Source of the DNA: Seonamhaeicola sp. S2-3
GTDB lineage: Bacteria; Bacteroidota; Bacteroidia; Flavobacteriales; Flavobacteriaceae
Length of the DNA stretch: 64,000 bases
Reading direction: 5' to 3'
NCBI RefSeq assembly: GCF_001971785.1
Contig: NZ_CP019389.1
Span: 2,925,001-2,989,000 of the forward strand
Shown: in pieces, positions 1-8,910 of the stretch
How positions within the stretch are numbered: the first letter of the stretch is position 1
How the letters are laid out: each line of letters begins with the position of its first letter
Translations under genes and position numbers: made by a program
The notes under the pieces: generated by a model
Told to the model about the DNA's origin: nothing
What the model saw: only the letters and a program-made list of their open reading frames with translations
The model's database searches: none

Positions 1-1867
1 GTATTTCTTTTATAGCGGTTGATGGTATTTTAACATCTTTACTTAATATAGTTTTCGCCATAGCTAATGCTTTTCCATTCTGTCCGCTCTCATCATACAA
101 TTTCGCTAATAAATAAGGTGGGTAAAACCGTGACGGAATCATATTAGCAGCATGTTTATAAGCAGCTTCTGCTTGTTTGTACTGTTTCATGTTTTTATAA
201 GTATCCCCTAAAGCGGTTTCAATAATAGTGGTGTTTAAATGTGTTTTTGAGCGTTCTAAAATTTGTATGGCTTTTTTATCCTGTTTGTAAATAGAAAGTG
301 CTTTACCGTAATTCATTAAAAATTCACCATTATTCTTTAATTTGGGGTAAGCTGCTTGGTATTCTGCTATAGCACTTTCATAATCACCATATTGATAACT
401 GCTTTGAGCCAGTTTCCAATTTTTAAAGCTGGCATCTAATCTATTTACATAATTAAAACTAAAGACACTTATTAATAGAAGACTTACTAGTATTGAAGTT
501 TTTAAAGCAAGTTTAATAGAAGAATTAATTTTTAAACTTTGAAATCGCTTTGTTTTGCTTTGGTCTAACAAGGCTAAACCAGCCAACAAAACAAGCATAA
601 TAAGTTTAATAGGAAGGATTTCCATGGGATATGAAAAAAACGCAAAGACCCCAATGGACACTAAACTTATTTTTAAAATGATACTTAACTCCTTGTTTTC
701 TTTTCTGGCAGATGTTTTTATAATGAAATATAAAATTAGTATCAATATGATAAAACCAAAGACTCCCTGTTCGGTTATAAATTGAATAAACTCATTAAAG
801 GCATAATACGAATTGTCCGCCACCAAAGCTTCTGGAGTTTCTCCATGCTCTGAAAAGTAATGAGCTTGATAGTTCATATAGTAAGCCTTAAAGCGATCAA
901 AACCTACACCAAAAAATGGGTTATCCTTGATAATTTCGGTAGCGGTTTTCCAAATAAATAAACGCCCGTCTGAAGAGCCCTTTTTAAGATGATAAATACC
1001 AAATAGACTTATCCCTATAATCAATACAGAACCAGCGATTAAAATAGCTTTTTTTAAATTAGTTAGTTGCTTAAAAAGTGTCTTTAAAATTTGATAACGC
1101 AGCTCAAACAAAAGCAGACTAATTATTAAAACAGCTAACCATGCGGCTCTAGATTGTGTAGCGGGAATGATTAGAACAATACTTATTATACCGAGTAAGG
1201 GAACATACTCAAATGAAAGTTTTGTTATAGTATTGAGAATTAAATCCCTTTTCGTGCTTGCATTAAACAAAACTAGGCTGCTAATCACTTTTTCTCTAAA
1301 TAGATACAAACCTAAAGCAATTGGAAAAACAGAGGCTAGAAACCCCGCATAAGGCCCAGGATTGAAATAACTTCCTGTTAATTTAAACCCTGAATGATTA
1401 GATGGATAATATCCTAATAATTGGAGGTTGCCATAAATGGCTTGAATAATGCCAGAGATTACAATAGCCAATAACAACCAGTAAAACGTCTTAATATCTA
1501 GGATCCTAAAAATCAGATAAAGGAATCCAATCCCTAATAATTCAATAAATCTAATAGAAAAACTATAATTTGTTTGAAATAAATATCTATTTGTTACTAT
1601 ATAAATAAGCAGAGCTACTAAAACAATATCCAAACGAGATAATGAGAGGTTAGTTACTTTCGATTTTAAAATCCAGAAAGAGCTTATTCCTAACAAAACT
1701 GCACAGAAATAGACAAATACGATAAACTTACTAGTAATTGTTGATTGAGGATAGCTTGTTATATTTATTTGAGGAATACATACTAATAAAACTATAACAA
1801 AGAGAATATTTAAAAACTTTTTTGATTCAAAGTCAAGAAAATTTGATACAATTTTACCTCTAGACAT
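1..1867 (-). CDS. O-antigen ligase family membrane protein with C-terminal TPRs (partial)
   Basis: Reads from an ATG at 1867 without a stop to the left edge (622 codons), so the C-terminus is outside the window. The first ~440 residues are almost continuous hydrophobic segments (at least ten helices). The loop TGSYFNPGPYAG (about residues 164-175) and a later FGVGFDRF segment are typical of the Wzy_C/O-antigen ligase family, which joins polysaccharide chains to lipid or protein acceptors at the periplasmic face of the inner membrane. The last ~150 residues are soluble with TPR-like repeats (YGDYESAIAEYQAAYPKL), a layout common in flavobacterial members. The substrate (polysaccharide, or glycan for protein O-glycosylation) cannot be told from sequence. 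Family call is firm, function within it is inference. Confidence 0.85.
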   Translation of the reverse strand, partial: MSRGKIVSNFLDFESKKFLNILFVIVLLVCIPQINITSYPQSTITSKFIVFVYFCAVLLGISSFWILKSKVTNLSLSRLDIVLVALLIYIVTNRYLFQTNYSFSIRFIELLGIGFLYLIFRILDIKTFYWLLLAIVISGIIQAIYGNLQLLGYYPSNHSGFKLTGSYFNPGPYAGFLASVFPIALGLYLFREKVISSLVLFNASTKRDLILNTITKLSFEYVPLLGIISIVLIIPATQSRAAWLAVLIISLLLFELRYQILKTLFKQLTNLKKAILIAGSVLIIGISLFGIYHLKKGSSDGRLFIWKTATEIIKDNPFFGVGFDRFKAYYMNYQAHYFSEHGETPEALVADNSYYAFNEFIQFITEQGVFGFIILILILYFIIKTSARKENKELSIILKISLVSIGVFAFFSYPMEILPIKLIMLVLLAGLALLDQSKTKRFQSLKINSSIKLALKTSILVSLLLISVFSFNYVNRLDASFKNWKLAQSSYQYGDYESAIAEYQAAYPKLKNNGEFLMNYGKALSIYKQDKKAIQILERSKTHLNTTIIETALGDTYKNMKQYKQAEAAYKHAANMIPSRFYPPYLLAKLYDESGQNGKALAMAKTILSKDVKIPSTAIKEI

Positions 1868-2453
1868 AAGTGTTTAATATATTATTTTCCTTAATTGTCG
1901 AGAGATGCCTTTTGTGGTAAAGGCTTTACCCAAAAAAAAGATTTTTACTTACAAATCACATCCTGCACTATCCTGTTTTTGCAAATAATTAGTGTTAAAA
2001 AGCCACAGCAATACATAAAACTCCCTTTTGTCTAAAATAATGTAGTAGGCACACTTGATTTATAGGTGAGTTTTTAATGCTTTATTTTAGATCTATGCAA
2101 TTGAATTATTTTAATTTAAGTAACACAATGATTTTTGAGGAAAAATAATATTTAGCCAAGATAGATACTTGGACATATTTGAGGGCACGAAGTTAAAACA
2201 GGAAAGTTTGTAGCAATTTAGCTAGATAATCTAGAAAACATTTGGTTCTAATAGAGCCCTAACTTAACTCATATTTAAAAAAGTGTAAATTGTAGTAACT
2301 AGTTAGATTAAAATATGATTTGTATCCTTATAATAATAAAGACAAACAAATTTTATCTTTTAATAGTTCTTTTGTGATTTAGTGTACAATTAGGTTAACA
2401 TATGAAATAATTCCTGTTAATTTTCTAGTGTTTATAATACATGGCAGAGTATA

Positions 2454-2476
2454 GATTTAATCCTGCCACCCCGACA
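2454..2476 (+). other. 3'-end remnant of a tRNA-Pro gene
   Basis: The bases ATCCTGCCACCCCGACA match the end of a Bacteroidota tRNA-Pro: T-stem 3' strand CCTGC, acceptor strand CACCCCG, discriminator A. The T-loop is degenerate (GATTTAAT instead of GTTCGAAT), and no matching 5' acceptor strand CGGGGTG, D-arm or anticodon arm occurs in the 80 bases upstream. It is therefore a fragment, not a working tRNA. Such 3' tRNA ends are left where integrative elements use a tRNA gene as attachment site, or where a tRNA gene decays; which applies here is open. Confidence 0.6.
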
Positions 2477-2497
2477 AACCTAGTAATAGGAAAAATC

Positions 2498-2538
2498 AAA
2501 ACACTGTTAATCGTATGATTATCAGTGTTTTTTTGTTT
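2498..2538 (+). terminator. Rho-independent terminator behind the tRNA remnant
   Basis: AAACACTG (2499-2506) pairs with CAGTGTTT (2523-2530); the inner arms AATC and GATT pair around a GTAT tetraloop, with one mismatch between the two stem blocks. A run of seven T after the stem start, then GTTTTT, follows. It ends plus-strand transcription 20 bases after the tRNA fragment, as if the terminator of a former tRNA gene had been kept. Confidence 0.75.
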
Positions 2539-3024
2539 TTAGGTGTTTTGTTTATTTCCAAATAAAGGCATTTAAAACCATTAAAAAAGTGAACAAATCT
2601 TTGAACACTTTTTAATCTGAATTTTCATAATTTTAGAGGACTATTTAGAAGCGATTTGACTTTTGTCTTCACTTACCTATTTTTACTTTCTTCGTTATAT
2701 CAATTATTATCGTAACTAACAGATTAGTTCTAGAAACAAAAGGGAAATGAAAGGTATTTGGCAGTAGTTTGTTATGTGTTTTAAACTGTATTTTCTTAAA
2801 AGGGGATATTTTGCAATACTAAATAGTCTAAAAACATAAACGTAAGTAATTTTTTCTTGCAAATATAGTGTGCTATGACATCGATATTAAGTGGAATCTT
2901 CAAAAGTAGTTTAAAAAAAAGCTTTTTAAGTTTGAGAAAACATTCAAAGAAAAATAAAGAAAATATTGTATTTTGTATGGATTTGTTAGAGGTTACGTGT
3001 AGATAAATATATTAAAATAGTTGC

Positions 3025-3441
3025 TTATTTTGATATTTCTGATAAAATCAAAAAAGTATTAGTATCACCAAATTGCATTAATTTGTCTAGTAACTTTTGT
3101 AAGCATAATTGATTTTTTACAACAACTTTTAAATGAATATTTTGATTTCCTGTAATACGATGCGCTACTGTAATTTCAGGAAATTCATGAACTTTATTAA
3201 TAACATATTTCAATTTTCCAGGAAAAACTTTTAGTAAAATAAAGGCTTCTAAATCATACCCTATTAATTTATTATTTATTTGTATATCATATTTTTTAAT
3301 AACACCTTCTTCTTCTAATTTTTGTACACGTTCTCTCACTGAAGATGGAGATAAATTTATTTTTCTTCCAAGATCTGCAAATGATAAACGGGAATTTTCT
3401 TTTAAAATATCTAATAATTTTTTATCTGTGTTGTCAACCAT
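3025..3441 (-). CDS. Lrp/AsnC family transcriptional regulator
   Basis: 138 residues, about the usual length of ~150. Residues 1-60 form the AsnC-type helix-turn-helix (LLDILKENSRLSFADLGRKI, then LSPSSVRERVQKLEEEGVI), and residues 65-138 the RAM ligand-binding/dimer domain (YDLEAFILLKVFPG, HRITGNQNIHLKVVV). Family members sense amino acids and control their transport or turnover. The gene stands divergent to the aminotransferase-RidA pair, with 189 bases between the two starts, so control of that pair and of itself is a reasonable inference. The effector amino acid is unknown. Confidence 0.9.
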   Translation of the reverse strand: MVDNTDKKLLDILKENSRLSFADLGRKINLSPSSVRERVQKLEEEGVIKKYDIQINNKLIGYDLEAFILLKVFPGKLKYVINKVHEFPEITVAHRITGNQNIHLKVVVKNQLCLQKLLDKLMQFGDTNTFLILSEISK

Positions 3442-3630
3442 TGAATCGTTATTTTTTTGTTATTTTTTTGTTTTATTAACGGTAAATATATTAAAAATAA
3501 CATTTAATCAATTTTAAAACGTTTGTTTGTGGTTGTATTTTTGAATTATTAATAATATAATCTATTTAATTGTTGAAAATACGCAATAAATTAGGTTTAG
3601 TGATATGAATTGTAAGCTAAATACAAATAA

Positions 3631-4863
3631 ATGATTAAGAATTTGATAAAAAAAACATTAGATGAAAAGTTTAAGGCGCTTGAAGCAGAGAATGCTCCAG
3701 GTCAAGAAGTAAGACAGGACTTAAGTCAACTTGATAATATAATGAAAGGTAGGAAGTTAGAAGGAGTGTCTGTTGATTTTTCTCATGGAGATATTGACGC
3801 ATTTCCTCCTACTCCAAATTCAGAAAAGTATTGGGAAGAGGGGTTTAGTCGAGGAGCTTCACAGGCTTATACTGAATACCGAGGTGCTTTGGATATAAGA
3901 AAAACTTTAGCAAAACGTCTTGGGGATTTTACAAAAAAGCCTGTCTTGGCAGATAGTGAATTAATTTTAACACCAGGAACTCAAGGTGCATTGTTTTTGG
4001 CTTTAGGGGCAACTGTAGCTACAGGAACTAAAGTAGCGGTTGTAGAACCAGATTACTTTGCTAATAGAAAACTAGTTAAATTTTTTGGAGGTCAAGTCAT
4101 GCCTATTACGTTGCGTTATTTAGAGTCTAATTCTAATAATGGTCTCGATCTTAATGAGCTTGAAACGGCATTTAAACAAGGTACCACAGTTTTAGTTTTC
4201 TCAACACCTAACAACCCTACAGGGTTAGTGTATTCACAAAAAATGATAACAGATATTGCTGTTTTAGCAAACACTTATAATGTAACCGTAATTGTAGATC
4301 AATTATATTCTAGAATGCTTTATAGTGGTGAGGTTTATACACACTTACGTTCATGCCAAGTGCAGCCAGAAAACCTTATTACAATAATGGGGCCTTCTAA
4401 AACAGAATCTTTGAGTGGTTATCGTTTAGGAGTAGCTTTTGGGACGCCTAGCATAATAGATAGGATGGAACGTTTACAGGCAATTGTTTCTTTAAGAGCG
4501 GCAGGTTATAATCAAGCTGTTTTTGAAACTTGGTTTAACGAACCCGACGGATGGTTGGAAAATAGAATTAATCAGCATGAAGCTATACGCGACGAGTTAC
4601 TTAAAATTTTTAGAAATGCAAACCTTCAAACAGCAACTCCTCAAGCGGGAAGTTACTTGTTTCCTAAATTACCAGCATTAAGTGTAGATTTAAATACGTT
4701 TGTTAGGTTATTAAGATATCAAGCACATGTAACAGTTACGCCAGCATCAGAATTTGCACCTCATTTAAAAGATAGTATTAGGCTTAATTTTTCGCAAGAC
4801 CATGATGCTGCAATAGAGGCTGCAAAACGAATTGTAAAAATGGTTGAAATATATGCCTTATGA
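3631..4863 (+). CDS. Class I/II PLP-dependent aminotransferase
   Basis: 410 residues, fold type I aminotransferase. Visible active-site residues are the STPNNPTG loop (Asn194/195), Asp223 in VDQLY that contacts the PLP ring nitrogen, Tyr226, the Schiff-base Lys257 in GPSKTESLSGYR, and Arg265. The motif order and length match aspartate/aromatic-type aminotransferases, but the substrate is not predictable. The stop overlaps the start of the RidA gene by four bases, so the two are translated together. With an Lrp-type regulator divergent upstream, a role in amino acid breakdown is likely. Confidence 0.88.
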   Translation: MIKNLIKKTLDEKFKALEAENAPGQEVRQDLSQLDNIMKGRKLEGVSVDFSHGDIDAFPPTPNSEKYWEEGFSRGASQAYTEYRGALDIRKTLAKRLGDFTKKPVLADSELILTPGTQGALFLALGATVATGTKVAVVEPDYFANRKLVKFFGGQVMPITLRYLESNSNNGLDLNELETAFKQGTTVLVFSTPNNPTGLVYSQKMITDIAVLANTYNVTVIVDQLYSRMLYSGEVYTHLRSCQVQPENLITIMGPSKTESLSGYRLGVAFGTPSIIDRMERLQAIVSLRAAGYNQAVFETWFNEPDGWLENRINQHEAIRDELLKIFRNANLQTATPQAGSYLFPKLPALSVDLNTFVRLLRYQAHVTVTPASEFAPHLKDSIRLNFSQDHDAAIEAAKRIVKMVEIYAL

Positions 4864-5288
4864 AAACAGTAAATAAAAATCCAATACCACAGGGTAAGTA
4901 TATTCCAGCTGTAAGGCATGCTAATGTTATTTATACATCGGGCATGACACCTAGAAAAGATGGTAAACTAGTTTATTCGGGGAAAATAAAAGCTACGGCA
5001 CCTGTTGAAACATATAAAGAAGCTGTTGAAATAGCAACATTAAATGCTATTAATGCAGCTGTTAACTGTTTAGAGGCTGACGAAAAAATTTCTAGGGTAT
5101 TGCAAATGAGTGTTTTTTTAAATACAGAAACAGATTTTACAATGCATTCTAAAATAGCAGATTTTGCATCAGAAATTATTATAAATAATTTAGGAATTCT
5201 ATGTATAGGAAGTCGTGCAGCAATAGGTGTGTTATCTTTACCATCTAATGCACCTGTAGAAATAACATTAGTTTGTAGTGTTAATTAA
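4860..5288 (+). CDS. RidA/YjgF family enamine/imine deaminase
   Basis: 142 residues with the RidA signature near the C-terminus: GSRAAIGVLSLPSNAPVEI, where the arginine in GSRAAIG binds the carboxylate of the substrate. RidA proteins hydrolyse reactive enamine/imine products made by PLP enzymes and so protect other PLP enzymes. Its ATG lies inside the last codons of the aminotransferase gene (ATGA overlap), so the aminotransferase is the likely source of its substrate. A role as 2-aminomuconate deaminase for the kynurenine operon 25 kb away is possible but has no support from position. Confidence 0.88.
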   Translation: MKTVNKNPIPQGKYIPAVRHANVIYTSGMTPRKDGKLVYSGKIKATAPVETYKEAVEIATLNAINAAVNCLEADEKISRVLQMSVFLNTETDFTMHSKIADFASEIIINNLGILCIGSRAAIGVLSLPSNAPVEITLVCSVN

Positions 5289-5596
5289 GAAGTGGGTATT
5301 TCGTTATAACTATAGCTTTTTTACTGACTTACATTTAATTTTAAAATAAAATTAATAAATCGTTAAGAAAACCATTGAATCCTTTTTGTTAATGTTTAAA
5401 AAAGTTGTTTCAATGAAAAAAAGTCGATTTATCCTAAAAATCAACTTTTAAATAATTATTAATAAAATTACCTTTATGGTATATAATTATCTAAACAATA
5501 ACAATTGTACTGAATTAAAAACATTATAAATAAAAAAACATTGAATTATTTGTAATTATAAGTTTTTTATTCGAGTCATCAAAAAAACAATCATCT
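5289..5596. other. Intergenic region ahead of the SusC operon
   Basis: 308 very AT-rich bases between ridA-like gene and susC-like gene. It holds one hairpin (5419-5449) and must hold the promoter of the peptidase/SusCD operon, but no clear TAnnTTTG box with a -33 TTTG at proper distance could be assigned. Confidence 0.5.
5419..5449 (+). terminator. Candidate terminator hairpin after the aminotransferase-RidA genes
   Basis: AAAAGTCGATTT (5419-5430) pairs with AAATCAACTTTT (5438-5449), one C-A mismatch, seven-base loop. The stem is AT-rich and the tail (AAATAATTATT) is not a real T-run, so termination may be weak; it could instead be an operator or a 5' UTR structure of the following operon. 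Confidence 0.4.
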
Positions 5597-8500
5597 ATGA
5601 AAACCAAACTTCATCATGTTTTAAAGAAAACATTATTAGTTACAAGTTTGTTTTTAACATTTTTTCAAAGTTATGGTCTTAAGTATGGCATAGGAGCTAT
5701 AAACAAGAACATTGATTTTTTTGAAGTAAAATGGAAAAAATCAAACTTAAAACTTCCTCAAAAAAGTATAGAGGGTAAAGTTACAGATCAAAGTAATGCA
5801 CCTTTAATAGGAGTTACCGTCATTATAAAAGGAACAAGTAAAGGAACAACTACCGATTTTGACGGTAAATTTAGATTAAACACAAAGGAAGGAGACGTGC
5901 TATTATTTTCGTATTTAGGTTATGGAGATGTAGAGTTAACAGTAGATAGTAGAATATTTTATGATGTGAAAATGAGTCCCTCGGCTGAAGAACTAGATGG
6001 AGTAGAAATATTTTCTACAGGATATCAAAAGATTAGTGAAGAACGTGCAACTGGATCTTTTGCAAAAATTAATACTAAGGTTTTAGAGCGAAAAATAGAT
6101 CAGAGTATTATTGGTAAAATTGCAGGGGAAGCTCCAGGTGTACAGTTTGATCCGTTTATTCAAGAAAAAAATAATATCGGACTTGTAATTCGTGGTAGAA
6201 GTTCTATTAATGCTACTACAGAGCCCTTAGTTGTTGTTGATGGATTTGCTATACCAGGAGGTTTTGGTACTATAAATCCTAACGACGTGGAAACTATTAC
6301 TATTTTAAAAGATGCGGCGGCAACATCTATTTGGGGAATTCGGGCTGCTAATGGTGTTATTGTAATTACCACTAAAAAAGGTGAAAATAACAGTAAATTG
6401 GCGGTAAATCTTTCTGTAAATTCCTCAGTAACTTTAAAACAGGATATTTTTGAAGCACCCTATGCCGATCCTAGCACACAAGTAGATTATCAAATAGGTT
6501 TGTTTAATTTCGAGCAGTATTCGCAACAAAGAAATCTATTTGATGGCAGCTTAAATGAATTTTCACTATATCAAACCAACGCCGTTAGAGAAACTTTGCT
6601 AAGGCTTCAAAGGGGAGATATTGATATTGCCACGGCCGACGGTAGAATAGAGGCTCTTAGAAATAATGATGGTAGAGAAGAATATTCTAGACTCTTTTTA
6701 AGACAAAAGTTGTGGAATCAATACAATTTAAGTGTGTCTAGTGGTAGCGAAAAATATAATTTTAATTCCTCACTGGTATACAATCAAAATAAAGGAGAAA
6801 TTGTAAAAGATAAGTCAGATCAATTTATTTTAAACGTCGTAGGTAATTATAAGTTTACCGATAAATTACAAGCTCGATTTTCCAGTAATATATCGCAAAC
6901 CAAAAGTGAATTTGGTATTAGTACAGGGCCTGTAGATTACTTAATAAACTATCCTGTGTTTGAGCGTATTGTGGATGACAATGGTAATTACCTACCTATG
7001 CGTGGTGGTGTAAATATTGAAAGTTCTCAACTAGCGCAAAGACAAGGTTATCCTTATCCTTGGACTTTTAATCTTAAGCAAGAGTCAGACAATATGGATA
7101 ATACTTCAACAACAACAGATATTCGTATTCAAACAGGATTAAATTACGAAATTTTAAAAGGTTTAAAAATCGATTTAAGTTACCAATATTTATGGTCGTC
7201 GTATTTTGGTCGTAACTTACTAAACGAAAATAGATTCACAACCAGAAACTTAGTAAACTACTTTGCTCAAGTAGATGAAACTGGCCAAGTCATAGAAACT
7301 CCAGTTCCCGTAGGTTCTTTGTTAGATACCTCCACAAGAAGTACTACAGATAACACTTTTAGAGGGCAATTAAATTATTCAACTAGTTTTAAGGATGGAC
7401 TTCATAATATTGATGCCATAGCTGGGTACGAGGTGCGTAAACAAATATCAGAGTTTAATAGAGATCGTAAATTTGGATACAATGACCAATCCCTAATTTT
7501 TACACAACCTAATTTTAACACCCTTTATTCTAGTCCCATTTTTGGCGGACAACGATTAATTAGTTCAAATTCGAGATTAACATATACCGAAAATAGGTTT
7601 TTATCGTACTACGTTAACGGTGCTTATAATTTTGATAAGCGTTATACCATTTCGGGGAGTATGAGGTTAGATGATACCAATCTATTTGGTGCATCCGAAG
7701 AATTTAGAAACATACCTTTATTTTCAGTAGGTTTAAAATGGAATATCACTAAAGAAAATTTCTTTAATTCTACATTTTTTAATAATCTTAATTTAAGAGC
7801 AACCTTTGGTTCTGGTGGAAATGTAGATAGAAATACATCGCCATTTTTAGTAGCCAGACAAGGTCGAGATCAGGGAAGTTTTTTAAACAACTACCTAACT
7901 ATTTCAAACCCTCCTAACCCAACATTACGTCTAGAGAAAACAAAGACCCTTAATTTAGGATTAGATTTTTCTATGGCAAACAGTAGAATTTATGGAAGTG
8001 TAGAATTTTATAATAGAAACAGTGAAGATTTATTGGCAAGACGCAATATAAGTCCAACCTATGGTTTATCTTCTTCATTCTTAAATGTTGCCGAACTATA
8101 CAACAGAGGTATAGATATAGATTTAGGTTTAAGAATTATAGATACCAAAGATTTTAAATTTGATACAAGAATACTTTACAGTCAAAATAAAAATGAAATA
8201 ACTAGTATAGACGAAAGTAATCCTGGTGAAATATTCCTTTTTACACAATATGACGCTAACTCTTTTGTAGTTGGAGACCCGGTTGATAATTTTTATAGCT
8301 TTAGATATGCAGGTTTAGATGAACAAGGGAATCCATCTTTCTTTAATGAAGATAATGATATTATAGAAGTGGGTGGAGATATTGGTGCTATAGAGGCTTT
8401 AAAAAGTGAAGGTTCTAGATCGCCTACACGTACTGGCTCATTAACCAACACATTTACTTATAAAAATTTATCATTACGAGTGCTTACAGTGTATTCTGGT

Positions 8501-8899
8501 GGAAATAGATTTCGATTTGAAAGAAATTACGACCCTAGATTTTTTCAAAACAATGTGTATAGCGATTATGTAAGCAGATGGCAACAACCTGGAGACGAAT
8601 TACTTACCGATGTGCCTAGACTTACATCGCCAAATGAAACGCAAACACCTCTTTATTTGTATCTAAACGAATCAGATAGAAATACCGATGATGCTTCATA
8701 CATTCGTTTATCTCAAGTTAATTTATCCTACCAGTTTCCTGAAACTCTAACTAAGAAATTATCTATGAATAGTTTTACGGTAAGCTTGCAAGCAGATAAT
8801 CTTAAAGTTTGGAATTTTAATAAATGGGATGTCGATCCTGTAAGTCGAACCATACCCATTCCTCCAACCTTTACACTTAACTTAACGACAACATTTTAA
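5597..8899 (+). CDS. SusC/RagA family TonB-linked outer membrane transporter
   Basis: 1100 residues. Order of parts: signal peptide, CarboxypepD_reg-like domain (about 55-130, IEGKVTDQSNAPLIGVTVII), the segment GVEIFSTGYQKISEERATGS that precedes the plug, plug domain (about 150-265, ending GIRAANGVIVITTKKG), then the 22-strand beta-barrel ending in an aromatic residue (TFTLNLTTTF). It forms the barrel of a SusCD 'pedal-bin' importer that moves large nutrients into the periplasm using TonB energy. The SusD partner follows after 11 bases. With peptidases downstream, peptides are the likely cargo, as in the RagAB peptide importer. This is inference from context. No anti-sigma/ECF pair is next to it. 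Confidence 0.93.
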   Translation: MKTKLHHVLKKTLLVTSLFLTFFQSYGLKYGIGAINKNIDFFEVKWKKSNLKLPQKSIEGKVTDQSNAPLIGVTVIIKGTSKGTTTDFDGKFRLNTKEGDVLLFSYLGYGDVELTVDSRIFYDVKMSPSAEELDGVEIFSTGYQKISEERATGSFAKINTKVLERKIDQSIIGKIAGEAPGVQFDPFIQEKNNIGLVIRGRSSINATTEPLVVVDGFAIPGGFGTINPNDVETITILKDAAATSIWGIRAANGVIVITTKKGENNSKLAVNLSVNSSVTLKQDIFEAPYADPSTQVDYQIGLFNFEQYSQQRNLFDGSLNEFSLYQTNAVRETLLRLQRGDIDIATADGRIEALRNNDGREEYSRLFLRQKLWNQYNLSVSSGSEKYNFNSSLVYNQNKGEIVKDKSDQFILNVVGNYKFTDKLQARFSSNISQTKSEFGISTGPVDYLINYPVFERIVDDNGNYLPMRGGVNIESSQLAQRQGYPYPWTFNLKQESDNMDNTSTTTDIRIQTGLNYEILKGLKIDLSYQYLWSSYFGRNLLNENRFTTRNLVNYFAQVDETGQVIETPVPVGSLLDTSTRSTTDNTFRGQLNYSTSFKDGLHNIDAIAGYEVRKQISEFNRDRKFGYNDQSLIFTQPNFNTLYSSPIFGGQRLISSNSRLTYTENRFLSYYVNGAYNFDKRYTISGSMRLDDTNLFGASEEFRNIPLFSVGLKWNITKENFFNSTFFNNLNLRATFGSGGNVDRNTSPFLVARQGRDQGSFLNNYLTISNPPNPTLRLEKTKTLNLGLDFSMANSRIYGSVEFYNRNSEDLLARRNISPTYGLSSSFLNVAELYNRGIDIDLGLRIIDTKDFKFDTRILYSQNKNEITSIDESNPGEIFLFTQYDANSFVVGDPVDNFYSFRYAGLDEQGNPSFFNEDNDIIEVGGDIGAIEALKSEGSRSPTRTGSLTNTFTYKNLSLRVLTVYSGGNRFRFERNYDPRFFQNNVYSDYVSRWQQPGDELLTDVPRLTSPNETQTPLYLYLNESDRNTDDASYIRLSQVNLSYQFPETLTKKLSMNSFTVSLQADNLKVWNFNKWDVDPVSRTIPIPPTFTLNLTTTF

Positions 8900-8910
8900 T
8901 ATCCAGACTT

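Larger units (their letters stand above)
1868..3024. other. Gene-free stretch with tRNA fragment and terminator
   Basis: No reading frame with a recognisable product was found on either strand. The only structure I can name is a tRNA-Pro 3' fragment and its terminator near 2454-2538. The rest is AT-rich and unassigned. Both flanking genes (O-antigen ligase-like and Lrp) are transcribed leftward, so the region also holds the promoter of the O-antigen ligase gene, which I could not pinpoint. Confidence 0.5.

Noticed and set aside
2100-2450. Complete tRNA or other known small RNA ahead of the tRNA fragment
   Set aside because: No acceptor 5' strand, D-arm or anticodon arm, and no 4.5S, tmRNA or RNase P core motifs found.
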